Below, in pieces: positions 1 through 5,355 of a stretch of DNA of 6,754 nucleotides. Under the pieces are notes generated by a model. It saw only the letters and a list, made by a program, of their open reading frames with translations. It was not told the DNA's origin and did not search any database. This stretch comes from CAYNTG01 sp964400105 (GTDB lineage: Bacteria; UBP14; UBA6098), in assembly GCA_964400105.1 (NCBI GenBank), contig CAYNTG010000103.1, positions 1 to 6,754 on the forward strand, read 5' to 3'. Numbering within the stretch: the stretch's first letter is position 1; every line of letters begins with the position of its first letter. A program made the translations under genes and the position numbers.

Positions 1-387
1 ATTGGATCGGGATGGTATGCCGGTGCAAACGAGATGGAAATTAATGATATTGTCGATGAGATATCGATTCATGCATGGTATATATGGGCGGCTTTTTTTG
101 GGCTTCCCTGGGATCAAGAAGACTGGCGAGTCGAATTCGATATAATAACTCCAGACCTCGATGTTTATGGCTACGAGGGGGTTTTTGGTGGTAGCTCGAC
201 AATTGTTATCGAAGCAACATCCGACACTGTCGATTGTTATAAACTCGATATCGACGGACGCGGATTAATCGGTCTATTCGCGCCCGATATCAAGCTTTAT
301 GTCCGCAAGGAGCCGCCACATATCCCGATCTATTGCACAATCGAAGGTGAAGGTGCCGTTTTCGAATTCTACGCCGATTCGCTTTAG
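1..387 (+). CDS. C-terminal part of an unrecognised protein, 5' end outside window
   Basis: The reading frame is open from base 1 (codons att gga tcg) to the TAG at 385-387, giving 128 visible residues. The first Met codon at 34 has no Shine-Dalgarno before it, so the gene almost certainly begins left of the window. The visible part is acidic and aromatic, with alternating hydrophobic stretches typical of an all-beta protein. It has no transmembrane helix and no cysteine motif. The end (APDIKLYVRKEPPHIPIYCTIEG, split here as APDIKLYVRKEPPH then IPIYCTIEG) loosely recalls the last strands of DUF3108-type lipocalin-like outer-envelope proteins, but this is only a weak resemblance. It converges on the DUF1858 gene and overlaps its stop codon by 4 bp. 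It has the same TCGA-rich composition as the neighbouring core genes, so it is likely native. No function is assigned. Confidence 0.75.
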   Translation: MGSGWYAGANEMEINDIVDEISIHAWYIWAAFFGLPWDQEDWRVEFDIITPDLDVYGYEGVFGGSSTIVIEATSDTVDCYKLDIDGRGLIGLFAPDIKLYVRKEPPHIPIYCTIEGEGAVFEFYADSL

Positions 388-611
388 CTTTTGGGCGAAT
401 ATCCGAATCCGGCGAGGTATTCATTCAACTCGTCGAGAACCTTTACAGGGTCCATTCCGCACGACTCGACGAGTTCCGAGATCGTCCCCCATACCGGCTC
501 GCCGCACTCGGTGCAATGCAGATTTTGCTTGAGAAGCCACCTATTGGATTCGGGGTATTTTTCCAATAGTGTTTCGACCAATATGTCCTGTTCGATTATC
601 ATGAAAATCAT
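384..611 (-). CDS. DUF1858 domain protein (small CxxC protein)
   Basis: A 75-residue cytosolic protein with the compact DUF1858 pattern. It has an N-terminal helix ending in LLEKYPESNRWLLKQN, then LHCTEC (Cys33 and Cys36, a CxxC pair), then TISELVESCGMDPVKVLDELNEYL with a third cysteine at 51. In this family the domain occurs alone or attached to redox and hybrid-cluster-type proteins. A disulphide or metal/cluster-binding role is often suggested but not established. It is the last gene of the efp cluster, starting 8 nt after the DUF3467 stop. There is no good Shine-Dalgarno, so translation is probably coupled. Two starts are possible, Met1 at 611 and Met4 at 602; Met4 fits the usual family length better. 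Its TAA overlaps the stop of the convergent gene on the other strand. Confidence 0.85.
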   Translation of the reverse strand: MIFMIIEQDILVETLLEKYPESNRWLLKQNLHCTECGEPVWGTISELVESCGMDPVKVLDELNEYLAGFGYSPKS

Positions 612-619
612 ACTTGATT

Positions 620-928
620 TTACTCGGCGTCCTTGAAACCTATCGGCTCCTTTGTATCTGAATGTCCTTCTGGCATCTTTATTTCGCCGAATCTTTCCTC
701 GAATTTTACGATGTTATCCTTGAGCGCCTTCAACAGCATCTTCATATTCATCGGTGTCATGATAATTCTGCCCTGAACCTTGGCCTTTTGAGCGCCCGGC
801 ACCATCCTTGCGAAATCCATGACGAATTCGCTCGGAGAATGAGTGATGACGGTGAAATTCGCGTATATCCCCTCCGCGATTTCTGGCGGAAGCTCGATCT
901 GAATTTGTCTCGATTTCTCTCTGTTCAT
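620..928 (-). CDS. DUF3467 family protein
   Basis: A 102-residue protein matching the DUF3467 family over nearly its whole length. The recognisable core is IQIELPPEIAEGIYANFTVI, then THSPSEFVMDFARMVPGAQK, then RIIMTPMNMKMLLKALKDNI with VKFEERFGEI. The family is small, cytosolic, widespread in bacteria and of unknown function. There are no catalytic-looking residues, signal peptide or membrane segment. The C-terminal tail after residue 85 is polar and probably disordered. The start at 928 is well supported by AGGAAGGA at 933-940, 4 nt upstream, which fills the 16-nt gap after the propeller gene. It belongs to the minus-strand efp cluster and directly precedes the DUF1858 gene. Family assignment is confident; function is unknown. 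Confidence 0.88.
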   Translation of the reverse strand: MNREKSRQIQIELPPEIAEGIYANFTVITHSPSEFVMDFARMVPGAQKAKVQGRIIMTPMNMKMLLKALKDNIVKFEERFGEIKMPEGHSDTKEPIGFKDAE

Positions 929-944
929 TGTGTCCTTCCTTTAA

Positions 945-2228
945 CTATTTTAAGTAAATAATCTTCTTGCTTAAACTATTTTCGCAATTGGGTTTCACGA
1001 AATAAATTCCGGAACGCGTTCCAGCACGTGGACGCCATTCGATTACATATTCGCCGCGATTTTCCACAATATCGATCGAATCGATGAGCCTTCCAGATAT
1101 ATCGAATATAAGGATTTCCCGAAGATTTCTATTAATAAAGCCGGAAAATCTAAGATTTATCGATGAGTTGAATGGAACCGGGAACGCTTCGATGCTCGAA
1201 TATGTCGGTTTTTGCGAACCGAACTCCGGAACTCGATCTCCGAATCCCGAAAGATCGACAAACCATATTTTCCCATCGGCATCGGCGGCGCAGGCGACAT
1301 CGTTGAACAACGTAACATCTACGATATTGCATGCATCCGGCGAGTAAAATCCGTAATCGGGCGTCGATCCCTCATGGAATAAATCGTAAATCCATATTCC
1401 ACTTTCCCCCGCAGCGGCCAATAAAAGATCATCCGAAAAAGCCGCTCGATAAAGATAATCGTCACCGGCGGACAATGTTTCCACAATTGTGAGCATCGCC
1501 GGAACGGCGGCGTTTAGAATGTGCAGCGCGCCCTCGAATTCCACTGCCGCAATAAGCGTTTCGGCTCCGCAAAACTCGACGCCGACTGCGGTTCCCGATA
1601 GTCCGAGCCATCCGAGCGGATCTGACGGAGTGGCTAAATCCCATGCCGATATGCCGGTCGGGTCCTCCGCGATAAACATCGCACTGTTCTCCCATGCGAC
1701 GGCGTCGAGCGCGGCTCCGCCGGTCTCATAATTGCCGATAGCCGATGCGCTCTCCGGATCGGATATATCGACGAGATGGACACCGGCGGCATTCGAGCTT
1801 ATATATAGGCTGTCCCCGACGGCAAATACAGATCTCGGATGCCCGGAGAGGCTTATACCACCGACATCGCGCAGGCTGAACGGATCGGAGATATCGATTA
1901 TATGTATGCCGCAGTTCCAGTCGGCGAGGAACGCATAATTGCCATCGACATGAATCCACCTTCCGCTCATCTCGGTGCCATCTGGAATCGTCGATCCCGA
2001 CCAGCTTATGCTGTCGAGGATGACGGCGGATCCGCCGCATAGATAGCTTATCGAGTAGAGCTTAGGCGATTTCCCGAAAGCAAAGATAATCCCGCCGTCG
2101 GAATCGATTCCACGTAGCGGGGAAATATCCATGACGTGTAAAAGACTTGTCCCGAGGGAATCTGCGGCCTGCATCGGAAACGAGATCGAAACCAATATAA
2201 TTGCGAATATGAAAATTAATAATCTCAT
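945..2228 (-). CDS. Secreted LVIVD-type beta-propeller with C-terminal sorting domain
   Basis: A 427-residue exported protein. Residues 1-21 form a signal peptide (RLLIFIFAIILVSISF, probable cleavage after the Ala at 21 or 22). Residues about 46-328 contain repeating units of roughly 42 residues with the LVIVD pattern: GIHIIDISDP (107-116), GVHLVDISDP (149-158), GISAWDLATP (192-201), GIWIYDLF (277-284) and KIWFVDLSG (320-328). Counting degenerate units, about seven blades fit a seven-bladed propeller. Residues 345-427 form an Ig-like tail (FPVPFNSSINLRF, ILIFDISGRLI, GIYFVK, SKKIIYLK) of the Por/T9SS type A or FlgD-like kind, which in related bacteria directs proteins through the type IX system to the surface. 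The start at 2228 has AGGTGG 6 nt upstream. The ligand is unknown; surface adhesion or scaffolding is inference. It lies 45 nt after etfB in the efp cluster. Confidence 0.85.
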   Translation of the reverse strand: MRLLIFIFAIILVSISFPMQAADSLGTSLLHVMDISPLRGIDSDGGIIFAFGKSPKLYSISYLCGGSAVILDSISWSGSTIPDGTEMSGRWIHVDGNYAFLADWNCGIHIIDISDPFSLRDVGGISLSGHPRSVFAVGDSLYISSNAAGVHLVDISDPESASAIGNYETGGAALDAVAWENSAMFIAEDPTGISAWDLATPSDPLGWLGLSGTAVGVEFCGAETLIAAVEFEGALHILNAAVPAMLTIVETLSAGDDYLYRAAFSDDLLLAAAGESGIWIYDLFHEGSTPDYGFYSPDACNIVDVTLFNDVACAADADGKIWFVDLSGFGDRVPEFGSQKPTYSSIEAFPVPFNSSINLRFSGFINRNLREILIFDISGRLIDSIDIVENRGEYVIEWRPRAGTRSGIYFVKPNCENSLSKKIIYLK

Positions 2229-2234
2229 TAATAA

Positions 2235-2251
2235 CCACCTAAAATTAGTGG
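2235..2251 (-). promoter_or_regulatory. Small hairpin covering the ribosome binding site of the propeller gene
   Basis: On the minus strand CCACTA (2246-2251) can pair with TAGGTGG (2235-2241) with one bulged G and a 4-nt loop. The 3' arm contains the Shine-Dalgarno AGGTGG (2235-2240), 6 nt before the ATG at 2228. The structure could damp translation of the exported protein relative to etfB upstream. It is short, and its stability is untested. Confidence 0.35.
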
Positions 2252-2273
2252 ATATGCCGATCGATTGTAAAGA

Positions 2274-3062
2274 CTACGCGAGATGCTTTTCCTTAAGCAT
2301 ATCGGCGAGTTTTGCCGCCATCTCTTGTGGATCGTCCCGCCACATCTCTCCACCTTCGCGCTTAGGAGGGGTAAATATTTTATAAACTCTGGTCGGCGAG
2401 CCGTCGAGTCCGAGTTCTCGTTCGTCAAGATCGAGGTCTTTAACCGTCAAGACCGGTATATCGGCCTTTTTGGATTTCATCATTCCGCGAAGGGACGGCA
2501 GCCGTGGGTCTTTCGGAAGCTTTATTACGCTGACAACGGCTGGCAGGCCAAGCTCCAATTCTTCGTAACCCGTATCCGTGATCCGCTCGATCTCGACGGC
2601 GCCGTCGGCGGAGATTTTAAAATCTCGGATGAAGATTCCCTGCGGCCATCCAAGGAATTCCGCGATTCCCGGCCCAACCTGCGCCGTGTCGCCATCGATA
2701 GCCTGTTGACCGGCCAAAACCAGATCTACATCGCCGATTTTTTTGATTGCGGCGGAGAGGGTCCTGCTCGTTGCCCAGGTGTCGCTGCCGGCAAACGCGC
2801 GGTCGGAGACGAGCACCGCACGATCGGCGCCCATTGCGATAGTCTCGCGGAGACTTTTCTCGGCATGAGGAGGCCCCATGCTGAGTGTAATAACCTCGAT
2901 TTCGGGAGATTTATCCTTTTTCGATAGTGCGAGTTCGAGAGCGAACGCGTCGAACGGGTTTATTATCGACGGAACTCCCTCGCGTATAAGCGTGTTGTTT
3001 TCGGGGTCCATGCGAACCTCGGTTGTGTCCGGAACTTCCTTAATACATACGACAAATCTCAT
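2274..3062 (-). CDS. etfB: Electron transfer flavoprotein subunit beta
   Basis: A 262-residue EtfB/FixA-family protein of normal length. Visible marks are the N-terminal CIKEVPDT (6-13), INPFDAFALELAL (34-46), the nucleotide-binding GQQAIDGDTAQVGPG (118-132), and the ETF-beta signature region ERITDTGYEELELGLPAVVS (159-178). EtfB pairs with EtfA as a soluble heterodimer that carries electrons from dehydrogenases to a quinone reductase or, in some anaerobes, bifurcates them. The DGDTAQVGP form resembles FixA and clostridial-type EtfB more than the mitochondrial type (IDDDCNQTG). That suggests, without proving, an anaerobic or bifurcating class. The start at 3062 has AGGA 9 nt upstream and lies 11 nt after the cdd stop. 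No etfA is adjacent: the next gene encodes a secreted propeller and the previous one cytidine deaminase. Confidence 0.95.
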   Translation of the reverse strand: MRFVVCIKEVPDTTEVRMDPENNTLIREGVPSIINPFDAFALELALSKKDKSPEIEVITLSMGPPHAEKSLRETIAMGADRAVLVSDRAFAGSDTWATSRTLSAAIKKIGDVDLVLAGQQAIDGDTAQVGPGIAEFLGWPQGIFIRDFKISADGAVEIERITDTGYEELELGLPAVVSVIKLPKDPRLPSLRGMMKSKKADIPVLTVKDLDLDERELGLDGSPTRVYKIFTPPKREGGEMWRDDPQEMAAKLADMLKEKHLA

Positions 3063-3073
3063 ATTAACAAATC

Positions 3074-3478
3074 CTATTCATCGCCTTTTAGTTCAAAAGC
3101 CATCGGGAAAAGCTCGCCGATAGTGGTTTCTTCGACTATCTTTTCGCCGTCCGCGAGAAATATCTGCGTCGATGGGCTGGAAAACTCGGCGATCACCTGA
3201 CGGCACGCGCCGCATGGCGGGATTTTCCCGATCGACGATGTAATGAGCAGCGCGGTTATCGATTTCATTCCCGAAGAAACTGCGGCGGCGATTGCGTTGC
3301 GCTCGGCGCATATCGTAAGGCCGTAACTCGCGTTCTCGACATTCACTCCGGTGAAAATGCGCCCACGATCGTCGAGAAGCGACGCCGCAACCTTGATATT
3401 CGAGTATGGCGAATATGCATTATCGAGAATTTTGCGGGCGGCCTCGAAAAGGCGCTTTTGGGATTCGCTTGCGATCAT
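3074..3478 (-). CDS. cdd: Cytidine deaminase
   Basis: A 134-residue homotetramer-type cytidine deaminase, which hydrolyses cytidine or deoxycytidine to uridine or deoxyuridine in pyrimidine salvage. Both zinc motifs are intact. GVNVENASYGLTICAERNAI (44-63) supplies Cys57 and the proton-shuttling Glu59; PPCGACRQVIAEF (87-99) supplies Cys89 and Cys92. The N-terminal AYSPYSNIKVAASLL (21-35) is the substrate-side motif, with VAAS where most homologues have VGAA. Length matches the short B. subtilis-type enzyme rather than the longer E. coli dimer type. The ATG at 3478 is 9 nt after the efp stop. The only purine-rich stretch, GGAAGGG, lies inside the efp end about 15 nt away, so translation is probably coupled to efp. 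The gene is the second in the efp cluster. Confidence 0.96.
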   Translation of the reverse strand: MIASESQKRLFEAARKILDNAYSPYSNIKVAASLLDDRGRIFTGVNVENASYGLTICAERNAIAAAVSSGMKSITALLITSSIGKIPPCGACRQVIAEFSSPSTQIFLADGEKIVEETTIGELFPMAFELKGDE

Positions 3479-3487
3479 ATAAATCGA

Positions 3488-4048
3488 TTACGCCCTTCCA
3501 AGATAATCCATCGATCGCGTATCGACCTTGATATGATCGCCGATTTCTATGAACATCGGCACCTTTACCGATAGACCGTTTTCCGTCATTGCGCCCTTTG
3601 TAACATTGGAAACCGTATCGCCGCGAACGGACGGCTCGGTTTCCGTGATCTCGAGCACCACCGATGCCGGAAGATCGACATTGAGAGGCTCACTTCCAAA
3701 AAGAAGGATAGAATAAGTCTCGCTCTCTTGCAAGAAATAGCGTGTGTCGCCGATAGCCTCGCGCTCGAACGCGATCTGCTCGTATGTTTCCGTATCCATG
3801 AAATTGAATCCCTCGCCGCTTTCGTATAGGAACTGCATCTTTCGGGTTTCGAACTCGCCTTCTTCGACCGAAGATTGCTCGGTGAAAACATTCTCAAGCA
3901 CAGCTCCGGTGCGGAGGTTCTTCAATTTGGTTTTATATTTGCTTCTGCCGCGTCCTCGAAGCGACATCCGAACCTCGACGATCTCGAACGGATCGTTCTT
4001 ATATATAATCTTGAGTCCCTTGCGAAAATCTGATGGTTTATATGACAT
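3488..4048 (-). CDS. efp: Elongation factor P
   Basis: A 186-residue EF-P of standard length with the three family domains: KOW-like domain I (about 1-63), OB-fold domain II (65-127) and domain III (129-186). It binds between the ribosomal P and E sites and rescues ribosomes stalled at polyproline. Recognisable segments are DFRKGLKIIY (7-16), KLKNLRTG (41-48), the C-terminal signature region KGAMTENGLSVKVPMFIEIG (151-170) and KVDTRS (174-179). The tip of the domain I loop reads SLRGRGRSK (29-37). Aligned without gaps to E. coli EF-P, Arg33 occupies the position of the modified Lys34, so lysyl-type modification is not possible there. It is the first gene of the cluster. AAGGAA (4055-4060) lies 6 nt before the ATG, and a strong promoter is centred near 4101. 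Confidence 0.97.
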   Translation of the reverse strand: MSYKPSDFRKGLKIIYKNDPFEIVEVRMSLRGRGRSKYKTKLKNLRTGAVLENVFTEQSSVEEGEFETRKMQFLYESGEGFNFMDTETYEQIAFEREAIGDTRYFLQESETYSILLFGSEPLNVDLPASVVLEITETEPSVRGDTVSNVTKGAMTENGLSVKVPMFIEIGDHIKVDTRSMDYLGRA

Positions 4049-4054
4049 TTGAGT

Positions 4055-4060
4055 TTCCTT
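4055..4060 (-). promoter_or_regulatory. Ribosome binding site of efp
   Basis: AAGGAA on the minus strand with 6 nt to the ATG at 4048. This spacing fixes the efp start and leaves a short leader of about 30 nt from the predicted transcription start. Confidence 0.75.
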
Positions 4061-4086
4061 AATCCTGAATTGATATATCGTGTTGT

Positions 4087-4115
4087 ATTTTAGGGTAATA
4101 CTGCTCTAAAGTCAA
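4087..4115 (-). promoter_or_regulatory. Sigma-70 type promoter for the efp cluster
   Basis: On the minus strand, TTGACT (-35, 4110-4115) and TAAAAT (-10, 4087-4092) are separated by exactly 17 nt; each hexamer matches the consensus at five of six positions. Transcription would start near 4080, about 30 nt before the efp ATG, and could run through cdd, etfB, the propeller gene and the two small genes. It is the best promoter-like sequence I found in the window. Confidence 0.75.
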
Positions 4116-4175
4116 TGGAAAATTCAAATTCGCGGTGTTCGATTTGAACCGAGGATTTTATCATCCGTGAATCTT

Positions 4176-4475
4176 TCATGCATCGAAGCGACGCTTCTCC
4201 TTCTCGATAAATTCATCGATCTTGCGCTCGCGATAACGCCTAAACAGGCCATCGCCCAAAAAGATCGTTACAAAATGGAAAGATAACCCGATTCCCCATC
4301 CGAACAGGCACCACTTCGGCCAGAAGTAGCTTCCGGAGCCGGATGAAAAATACCAAATCCCCACCAGGACGGCATTAATAACGATATAGATAATCAGATG
4401 CCAGAAAAAGCCGATCCTCTCCTCGACCCGCTGTTTCGCTTGCTCATAAACCTTTTCCCTGTCGAATTCTTTCAC
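4176..4475 (-). CDS. 2TM domain membrane protein
   Basis: A 99-residue protein fitting the 2TM domain family. An amphipathic N-terminal helix (KVYEQAKQRVEERIGFFWHL, about 8-27) leads into TM1 (22-43, ending WYF). A short Gly/Ser loop follows, then the characteristic FWPKWCLFGWGIGLSFHF (51-68) forming TM2 to about 74. A basic C-terminal tail (RRYRERKIDEFIEKEKRRF) is probably cytosolic. The family is often found alone or attached to LytTR or histidine-kinase sensory proteins; its function is unknown. The start is GTG at 4475 (not ATG), fixed by AGGAGGA at 4481-4487 with 5 nt spacing. It is on the same strand as efp but separated by 127 nt containing the efp promoter, so it is probably a separate transcription unit. 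Confidence 0.85.
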   Translation of the reverse strand: MKEFDREKVYEQAKQRVEERIGFFWHLIIYIVINAVLVGIWYFSSGSGSYFWPKWCLFGWGIGLSFHFVTIFLGDGLFRRYRERKIDEFIEKEKRRFDA

Positions 4476-4480
4476 GATAA

Positions 4481-4487
4481 TCCTCCT
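4481..4487 (-). promoter_or_regulatory. Strong ribosome binding site selecting a GTG start
   Basis: AGGAGGA on the minus strand, 5 nt before GTG at 4473-4475. It is one of the two strongest Shine-Dalgarno sequences in the window and decides the non-ATG start of the 2TM gene. Confidence 0.8.
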
Positions 4488-4597
4488 TGTTTTTTATCCG
4501 TTTCTGCGTATTCACGCTTCTAACAATATCGAAGATGACCCGCGATCGGCATGGCATGTCGCCGCCGTGCGCCTATAAATCCGCCAATCGCGCCCCC

Positions 4598-4657
4598 CGT
4601 AGGGGCGATTCGCGAACCGCCCGTTACCCGACTGGTCGTTCTCGAACGACCCCTACG
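4598..4657. repeat. Nested palindromic repeat (REP/MITE-like)
   Basis: Outer inverted repeat CGTAGGGG (4598-4605) and CCCCTACG (4650-4657) enclose two further palindromes. The first, 4603-4622, pairs GGGCGATTCG with CGAACCGCCC with a single mismatch. The second, 4634-4651, pairs GGTCGTTC with GAACGACC around a 2-nt centre. The 60-bp unit could fold as one long stem or as two adjacent hairpins. GTAGGGGCG-type palindromes with variable centres occur as dispersed intergenic repeats in many bacterial genomes, to my recollection. Only one copy is present here, so mobility is inferred from structure alone. It could also act as a transcription terminator or RNA-stabilising hairpin, though no T-run follows on either strand. 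Confidence 0.7.
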
Positions 4658-4676
4658 ACCGAACGAAAATAATAAT

Positions 4677-4748
4677 CTAAATGAACAACCCGATGGACGC
4701 CACGACGCCCAACACCAAGAACGGCCCAATCCATTTTTCGCTATGCAA
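4677..4748 (-). CDS. Possible 23-residue single-helix membrane peptide
   Basis: A TTG-initiated frame, MHSEKWIGPFLVLGVVASIGLFI with the first residue read from TTG, ends at TAG (4677-4679). A charged start followed by about 18 hydrophobic residues, WIGPFLVLGVVASIGLFI, would make one transmembrane helix ending at the C-terminus. Support is limited. No ATG is available, the nearest Shine-Dalgarno-like AAGGA is about 16 nt upstream, and the frame is closed by TAA at 4758-4760. It lies 52 nt downstream of the 184-residue membrane protein on the same strand. It could be a real small protein, the tail of a decayed gene, or chance. Confidence 0.25.
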   Translation of the reverse strand: MHSEKWIGPFLVLGVVASIGLFI

Positions 4749-4800
4749 ACGAGGTAATTATTTATCCTTCTTCGTCAGGTCTAAGCCTTTATTGGTTTTG

Positions 4801-5355
4801 CTATTTATCTTTTTTATCTCCCGACAGCTCTTGTTTTAATTGATTATATTGCGCCTCGATTTCTGAATAGAAAGGGAAAAGAGGTTTCTCCGAAATACCG
4901 AGTTCCATTAGGGTTTCAGCAGGTAGACGGCGATGCCATAAAGCAACATATTCAGCGAATTGATCGAACCAGTTTAAAGTTGAATGAAATGCAAATTGGT
5001 TTTTCGTTTTAAGAAGGTCGAGCATTGCGTCATATGCGGGGATATCTTCGTCGTTAAAACGCTTGTTTTCATCCTCAATCTGTTTCTTGAAAGGTGCGAA
5101 ATATTTATTGTGATCAGGAAATGGTTGTGGATTACGCGCACAAATTTCACGCCATGCTTTTCCGGATGCTTTGCTTGCTTTAACGCGCAACTCGGCGTTA
5201 GCTCTAATACTTTTACTATAGCCATAAAATGGCGCGTAAAACTCGTCGAGTCGGCGCTGACTAAATTCATATCGCTTCTTTTTGCAAAATGTGAAGTAAT
5301 AGGTAAATACCGCTGTGAAAATAACCACGATGATGTTTGTTAATATGGGATTCAT
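4801..5355 (-). CDS. N-terminally anchored membrane protein of unknown function
   Basis: A 184-residue protein starting at the ATG at 5355, chosen because AGGAGG (5363-5368) lies 7 nt upstream; an in-frame ATG at 5400 has no properly spaced site. Residues 4-24 (ILTNIIVVIFTAVFTYYFTF) form one transmembrane helix followed by CKKKRYEF, so the rest is probably cytosolic. The soluble part is helical and charged: RRLDEFYAPFYGYSKSIRAN (34-53), a central IEDENKRFNDEDIPAYDAML (93-112), then Trp- and Phe-rich helices, and a Lys-rich tail (GDKKDK). The FYAPFYGY-IRA-ELR arrangement recalls hypothetical anchored proteins of many bacteria, but I know no function. Base composition is lower in GC (about 38-40% in sampled 60-nt lines, against 57-63% in lines of apgM and etfB) and poor in TCGA, suggesting transfer. 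Confidence 0.8.
   Translation of the reverse strand: MNPILTNIIVVIFTAVFTYYFTFCKKKRYEFSQRRLDEFYAPFYGYSKSIRANAELRVKASKASGKAWREICARNPQPFPDHNKYFAPFKKQIEDENKRFNDEDIPAYDAMLDLLKTKNQFAFHSTLNWFDQFAEYVALWHRRLPAETLMELGISEKPLFPFYSEIEAQYNQLKQELSGDKKDK

Larger units (their letters stand above)
4488..4800. other. Intergenic stretch with palindromic repeat and possible micro-ORF
   Basis: About 310 nt without a firm gene, between the 2TM gene and the 184-residue membrane protein. It holds the nested inverted repeat at 4598-4657 and a possible 23-codon membrane peptide at 4677-4748, both listed separately. I found no convincing promoter for the 2TM gene here: TTGTTA and nearby AT-rich sequence do not give a good -10 at proper spacing. 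No rho-independent terminator with a T-run is visible for the upstream gene on the minus strand. Reading frames across 4520-4757 on both strands are Arg/Pro-rich and interrupted, with no family resemblance, and I treat them as non-coding. Confidence 0.6.

Noticed and set aside
377..400. Inverted repeat ATTCGC/GCGAAT as a bidirectional terminator
   Set aside because: The stem is only 6 bp with a 12-nt loop, and no T-run follows on either strand.
2283..2927. 214-codon plus-strand open frame opposite etfB
   Set aside because: It is antisense to a complete, motif-bearing etfB, has no ribosome binding site and no family resemblance. It reflects the codon bias of the real gene.
4131..4152. tRNA T-arm-like GGTTCAAATC on the minus strand
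   Set aside because: The flanking bases do not pair as a T-stem, and no anticodon arm or acceptor pairing is found upstream. The sequence lies just upstream of the efp promoter.
4766..4815. Frameshift extension of the anchored protein: after the A-run near its end another frame reads on to a second KKDK stop
   Set aside because: The zero-frame A-run does not form a standard -1 slippery heptamer, the extension needs a +1 shift, and the annotated end is plausible. A sequencing error in the six-A run cannot be excluded.
4984..5343. 119-codon plus-strand open frame opposite the anchored protein
   Set aside because: It is Cys/Phe-rich with no ribosome binding site and lies wholly antisense to a gene with a strong AGGAGG start.
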